In this document: one piece after another, positions 60,100 through 64,000 of the stretch
How positions within the stretch are numbered: position 1 is the first letter of the stretch
Layout of the letters: each line of letters starts with the position of its first letter
NCBI GenBank assembly: GCA_021234155.1
Contig: JAJEKV010000008.1
Coordinates: 16,220,006 to 16,284,005 of the forward strand
Reading direction: 5' to 3'
From: Isoetes taiwanensis
Lineage: Eukaryota; Streptophyta; Lycopodiopsida; Isoetales; Isoetaceae
DNA: 64,000 bases
Translations under genes and position numbers: made by a program
The notes under the pieces: generated by a model
The model's input: only the letters and a program-made list of their open reading frames with translations
The model's database searches: none
Told to the model about the DNA's origin: nothing

Positions 60100-63000
60100 G
60101 TTGTCCTCAGCATCAAGACTGCTCTTGCTCTGGGCCAACACACGAGATGTTGGGAGCAAGTCTCCCCACCTTATAGAGAGCGGACCTATCAAGGTAGGTG
60201 ATATTAAGGATACATATCAAGCTTTCTTGAAACATATTCAAGACACTATATGTTATACAAAAGTACATGTACGTATTAATAATGACATGTAAATGTTAAC
60301 ATTACTTACACAGACTACTTTATGACTTTGGGTTTTCAGCAACCCTGATACACATTTTATTTTAATATCATATAGACCCCCATAGTACAGAATGTATTTT
60401 AACAAGACGATCATGAACAATCGTAGTCCATGTCAGAGATAGATCTAAGGGAACTAATTCCGATAGTAAAATTATATTTAGAGTAGGACTTAATAAGTAC
60501 AGTTACACAAGTAATATCTAGACAATAATGTTACATAGAGAAGATGTTAGTTAATGTATTGAAGGATTAAACATGTGCTCTTATGCTCCTCGTTGGGTAC
60601 TGCATTAGCTTTATAAACATATCATATAGAAGGTAGCATTATGCTATCATTACGACGACATTTAACTTAACAATAAAAGACATTAAAGTTTATAATATGT
60701 GTTGTCATGCGGAGTGCTGGCAATGCACCCGCACCTTAATCTATCTTAGATTACATGTATAATAATTAAGTTGTGGTTGAAGGGACCACCCCCATAAGGA
60801 AATAGAAAAAATTAACTACAAGGGTTCCTATCATGCCTATGGTTCGCCATTCATAGCGGCATAAGGAATGGCCATGTTCCTATTATCGCCGAGATGAACG
60901 CGGCCTATCATCTACATGCCCGTCCCACCTAGGATGCATCTACCCCACCAGGTCTCTGCATGATCCTTGCTGGACCAAGCCTTCATTGGCTAGTGTGCAG
61001 TCGGGGTTGATCGCATCGTTGATGGCGCGGCGCTGGAGTACCCCCTGTTTAAGCTATCTGAGCGGAGGCACTAGCGCAAGACTACTATTAGCCGCCTATA
61101 CTAAAACATGGCTTGGGACACTAATGATGATGCCTACACCTGGCCGAGACGGCGTGAGCCACTGGCACAAGTGCTTTTCCTATCCATGAGTGGTGATGAT
61201 GCCTACACCTACGTGACCTCCGGTCATGTGCACACGCAGTGCATGATGGCATAAGGAACTTTTAAGATGATCCCATCATCGCCAACAATTATCTGCTTAA
61301 CATGTATGCATCTTAGATACAGGAGGATATATACGGTCTCCCCACCTTATTGACTCACTTGCTAAGGTTGGTGTATCCTAAATATATAATGCAGGGTGAC
61401 ATTCCCGGAACCAGACGTCCTCCACCCATCGAGGCTGTGTCGTCTAATTTGGAGGTGGCCGTTGCATTGAATACATAGGTTCTCGACCGTAAAAGATTAT
61501 GTGGTTGTCTTAAGGTATTCATTTAGTAGCCCTAGCTAAGATATTGATTAGGTATGATGGATGCACTTATCATGTAACATTTATCCCAATGATGCCAAAA
61601 GTTTACAAAAATTACTTATGACAATTCTACCCCACAAGGTTCTGTCATGATGACATCCCCTTTGGTTCCAGAAGATTAGGAAACTACTTATGCTTCTTAT
61701 TTTAGGTGGATCCTAAATATATAATACATGGTGCTATTCTGGAGAGTTGCCCTGTCGTTGTTAATCAAATTCTGGAATTAGTCCAACCAAGTGAGTTGAT
61801 GTTATCATAGCAAGTTGGCCGGACTTGCTAGATTATTTCGTTTCATGTGGTCGGGTTATTCCTAGGAGATAATAGCTTTATACATGGTTAACAATTATCG
61901 CCGAATGATTAATGATTCCGTCAAAGAAGGGTGATCAAGCTTCACCAAGTGAACTCAATATCTTTGGACATGTGCTAATGGTCATGTATAAGTCTAGCTA
62001 ACCATGCGTTTTTCCGCGACGCATTGAGGACTTCCTCAATTCGAGGGGATAGCGCTACAAGGCATGTACCGTAAAATGCGACGGCCGTATCAAGCGTGAT
62101 ATCGGTTAAAGCCAATGCTACGTAATCTATATGGACCGTATGCACTTGGGAGCGTGCTAGAAGTTCGTGGAGGTACCGGATACTCAATCGGTTTGTTGAA
62201 GGTGTGTTGTTCGTTGATGTAGAGGTTGGCTTTTTTCACTAAGGTCCCCGCTATTAGCGGCGGTTTGATAGCGTGGCCGACAACTTAATGTCTCCCTTGA
62301 TGACGCGTGACAAAAGTTTGAAAGAGGCGCCGAAAAAAAAAAAAAATCCATGTTGAGTTCTTCATCTCGGCGTCTAAAAAGGATGACCGTGGATTTTAAT
62401 ATTATCGCTTGAACTCCATGGAAGTCCCTATTATGGAGTAGGTCTCTTATGGATAGAAATTACCATCAATCGGAATTCATGATGTTATACTCGAAATATA
62501 CATATTATATTAATGGTGAAATCACAATATCATAAATTAAATGAAAAACATTATGCGGTTAAACACATTTTATCAATTTATGTGATAAATACTTGCGGAT
62601 ATAGATTATTTCTATTTGGTTATAGAGAGTGATACTCGAAACCTTTGGACCTTTGGAAGTTATTCCTATGGTTTTCAAGTTCTTTGTATACACCTATCGG
62701 GCTCGGCTTTTTTACTTGAGACTTCTTTTATTATACCATGCTATAAGTTTGATTGACTATAATTCTCTTGCTTATTGCTTTATATTCTTAAATAAACCCT
62801 GATGTAATCTGGATACTCATCGGTTTTTTTTTTTTTTTTTTTTGTTTATTATGTTTATACCATACAAAGCGTAGTCCTTTAGTCACGACAAGCTGTTAAT
62901 TAGCGTGATATATCTGATTGGATTATATGTGACATTGTTAGGTATATAGGCAAAGATTATTTGAAGCGAGGAGGGGTTCTTAGGTATTTTATCATTCATA

Positions 63001-64000
63001 TAATTCCTTTATAATGATAATCCGTTGCATTATTTCTTCTCAAGGTTTTATAGCATAGTAATTATATTAGATTTCATTATATTAACACTTCATGATTCTA
63101 CACTTATATATATATATATGGGTATCTTACATTTAGATGTGTATTCATTTATGTCATTATTTACATCTATTTGTATTTATAGACATTAGACACACATCCA
63201 AACTCTCCTATAGTTTTTTTGTTCCATTTAGAGACATTAGTTCTGTATATACATCGTCTTATTTTATTACGAGACCGATCACGTCTCCCAGTTGTTCATA
63301 TGCAACACCGTCAAGTTGATGTTGTCGATGGGGAGTTAGACAAAAGGGTTTATCGGATGAGTGTCGCCCATGTTTGGCCATGGGGCCTTCTTGTGTCACC
63401 AAAGGCGGTTGAGAATACCATGTCCTTGATGAAAGCATCTAAGGAAAAGCCACGGGTCCTCTCCAGAGTGTCTCTCATGATGATGGTGGTAGTGTTGGTG
63501 GTAGATATGTGTGTGGAGTAGCCACGAAAGTTTTGGATCGATAGTCGAAGGTGCCTCCCACTTTACCTAAAGAGCCCCCGTCTGCTGGGCTGCTCCGGTG
63601 ATTTAGGGGTGAGACGCCGCACACTAGTCCAGAAGATTAGGGAAGTCCTTCAACGTGCGGCTTTGAAGCTCTGGCTTGTTGGAGGAGTGGGCATTGAGAC
63701 TTTCGTGGAGTATAGCGAAGCCTTTGAAAACTTGAAGAATTGTGTTGAATACGCACTTAATGCCTATTATGCCATTAATTTCTTTGCGTATCTGGCCACC
63801 AAATCTGAAACGAGGACGGTAAGGTGGGTGGCTGGATCATAAGTTCGGCGGTGGCTTCTTCGGTCATTGCATACGCTTCGCAACCTACCTGACCTGTTGC
63901 AACTAAGATGCGGTATCCATCTTTGGAGAATGGGAGAGCTTTCGATTACTCCAAATATCTTTCATGGGTTGAGTATCGGATTCGGAAGAGTCGCTGGTGT
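60100..64000. other. No gene recognised
   Basis: AT-rich with many short islands of mixed composition. Simple tracts include a poly(A) at about 62332, a poly(T) at about 62825-62843 and (TA)n at about 63104-63118. A repeated GATGATGCCTACACCT occurs at about 61126 and 61196. Frames at 63219-63521 and 63609-63842 have no recognisable domain. No gypsy RT or integrase was seen where the LTR orientation predicts it. Confidence 0.4.

Noticed and set aside
1-64000. tRNA, rRNA or CRISPR features
   Set aside because: No B-box plus cloverleaf arrangement, no rRNA core sequences and no regularly spaced identical short repeats were seen by eye; a covariance search was not possible here.

Overview
This window looks like nuclear DNA of a land plant, most likely a fern or another seed-free vascular plant with a large, transposon-filled genome. 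The inference rests on four things: an extremely regular PLS-type pentatricopeptide repeat (PPR) protein, spliceosomal introns in otherwise plant-like genes, telo-boxes in the promoter of a cytosolic ribosomal protein gene, and plant-type LINE, copia, gypsy, hAT and Helitron remains. No bacterial operon, rRNA, tRNA or CRISPR was seen. Only four genes look intact: a PPR protein running off the left edge, two copies of ribosomal protein eL33 (RPL35A), and one GDSL esterase/lipase.

Layout. 1-8.2 kb: the PPR gene (minus) and eL33 copy 1 (plus) diverge from a 268-bp intergenic region carrying telo-boxes; tandem hAT transposase remnants follow. 8.2-17.4 kb: a three-level nest in which a decayed copia element is split by a decayed L1-type LINE, which is split by a 2258-bp non-autonomous hAT element with perfect terminal inverted repeats and 8-bp target duplication; the hAT carries a broken piece of a gamma-glutamyl-peptidase-like gene. 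18.7-24.8 kb: a LINE tail, a fold-back MITE, an LRR-like scrap and degenerate tandem repeats. 24.8-30.8 kb: the second arm of a large inverted duplication, holding eL33 copy 2 and a hAT remnant, interrupted by about 2.9 kb that includes a short-long repeat dimer. 30.9-40 kb: LINE pieces, a Helitron-like 3' end with flanking direct repeats, and a two-exon membrane-protein fragment. 40.4-41.9 kb: a five-exon GDSL esterase/lipase. 42-53 kb: AT-rich sequence, a second copy of the short-long dimer, short tandem repeats and a gypsy integrase. 53.5-58.5 kb: a degraded region of nuclear-protein type (coiled coil, zinc finger, basic and acidic tails), an FCP1/NIF-type phosphatase pseudogene and an unrecognised cysteine-rich ORF. 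58.5-60.1 kb: a probable gypsy LTR with a polypurine tract. 60.1-64 kb: nothing recognisable.

The host genes do not form a pathway. The PPR protein probably acts on organellar RNA, eL33 is a housekeeping ribosomal protein, and the GDSL enzyme is probably secreted. The strongest signals for follow-up are the inverted duplication of an intact eL33 gene with its promoter, the exact 303-nt periodicity of the PPR array, the fully resolved nested transposons with a captured gene piece, and three hairpins with a shared loop but different stems.
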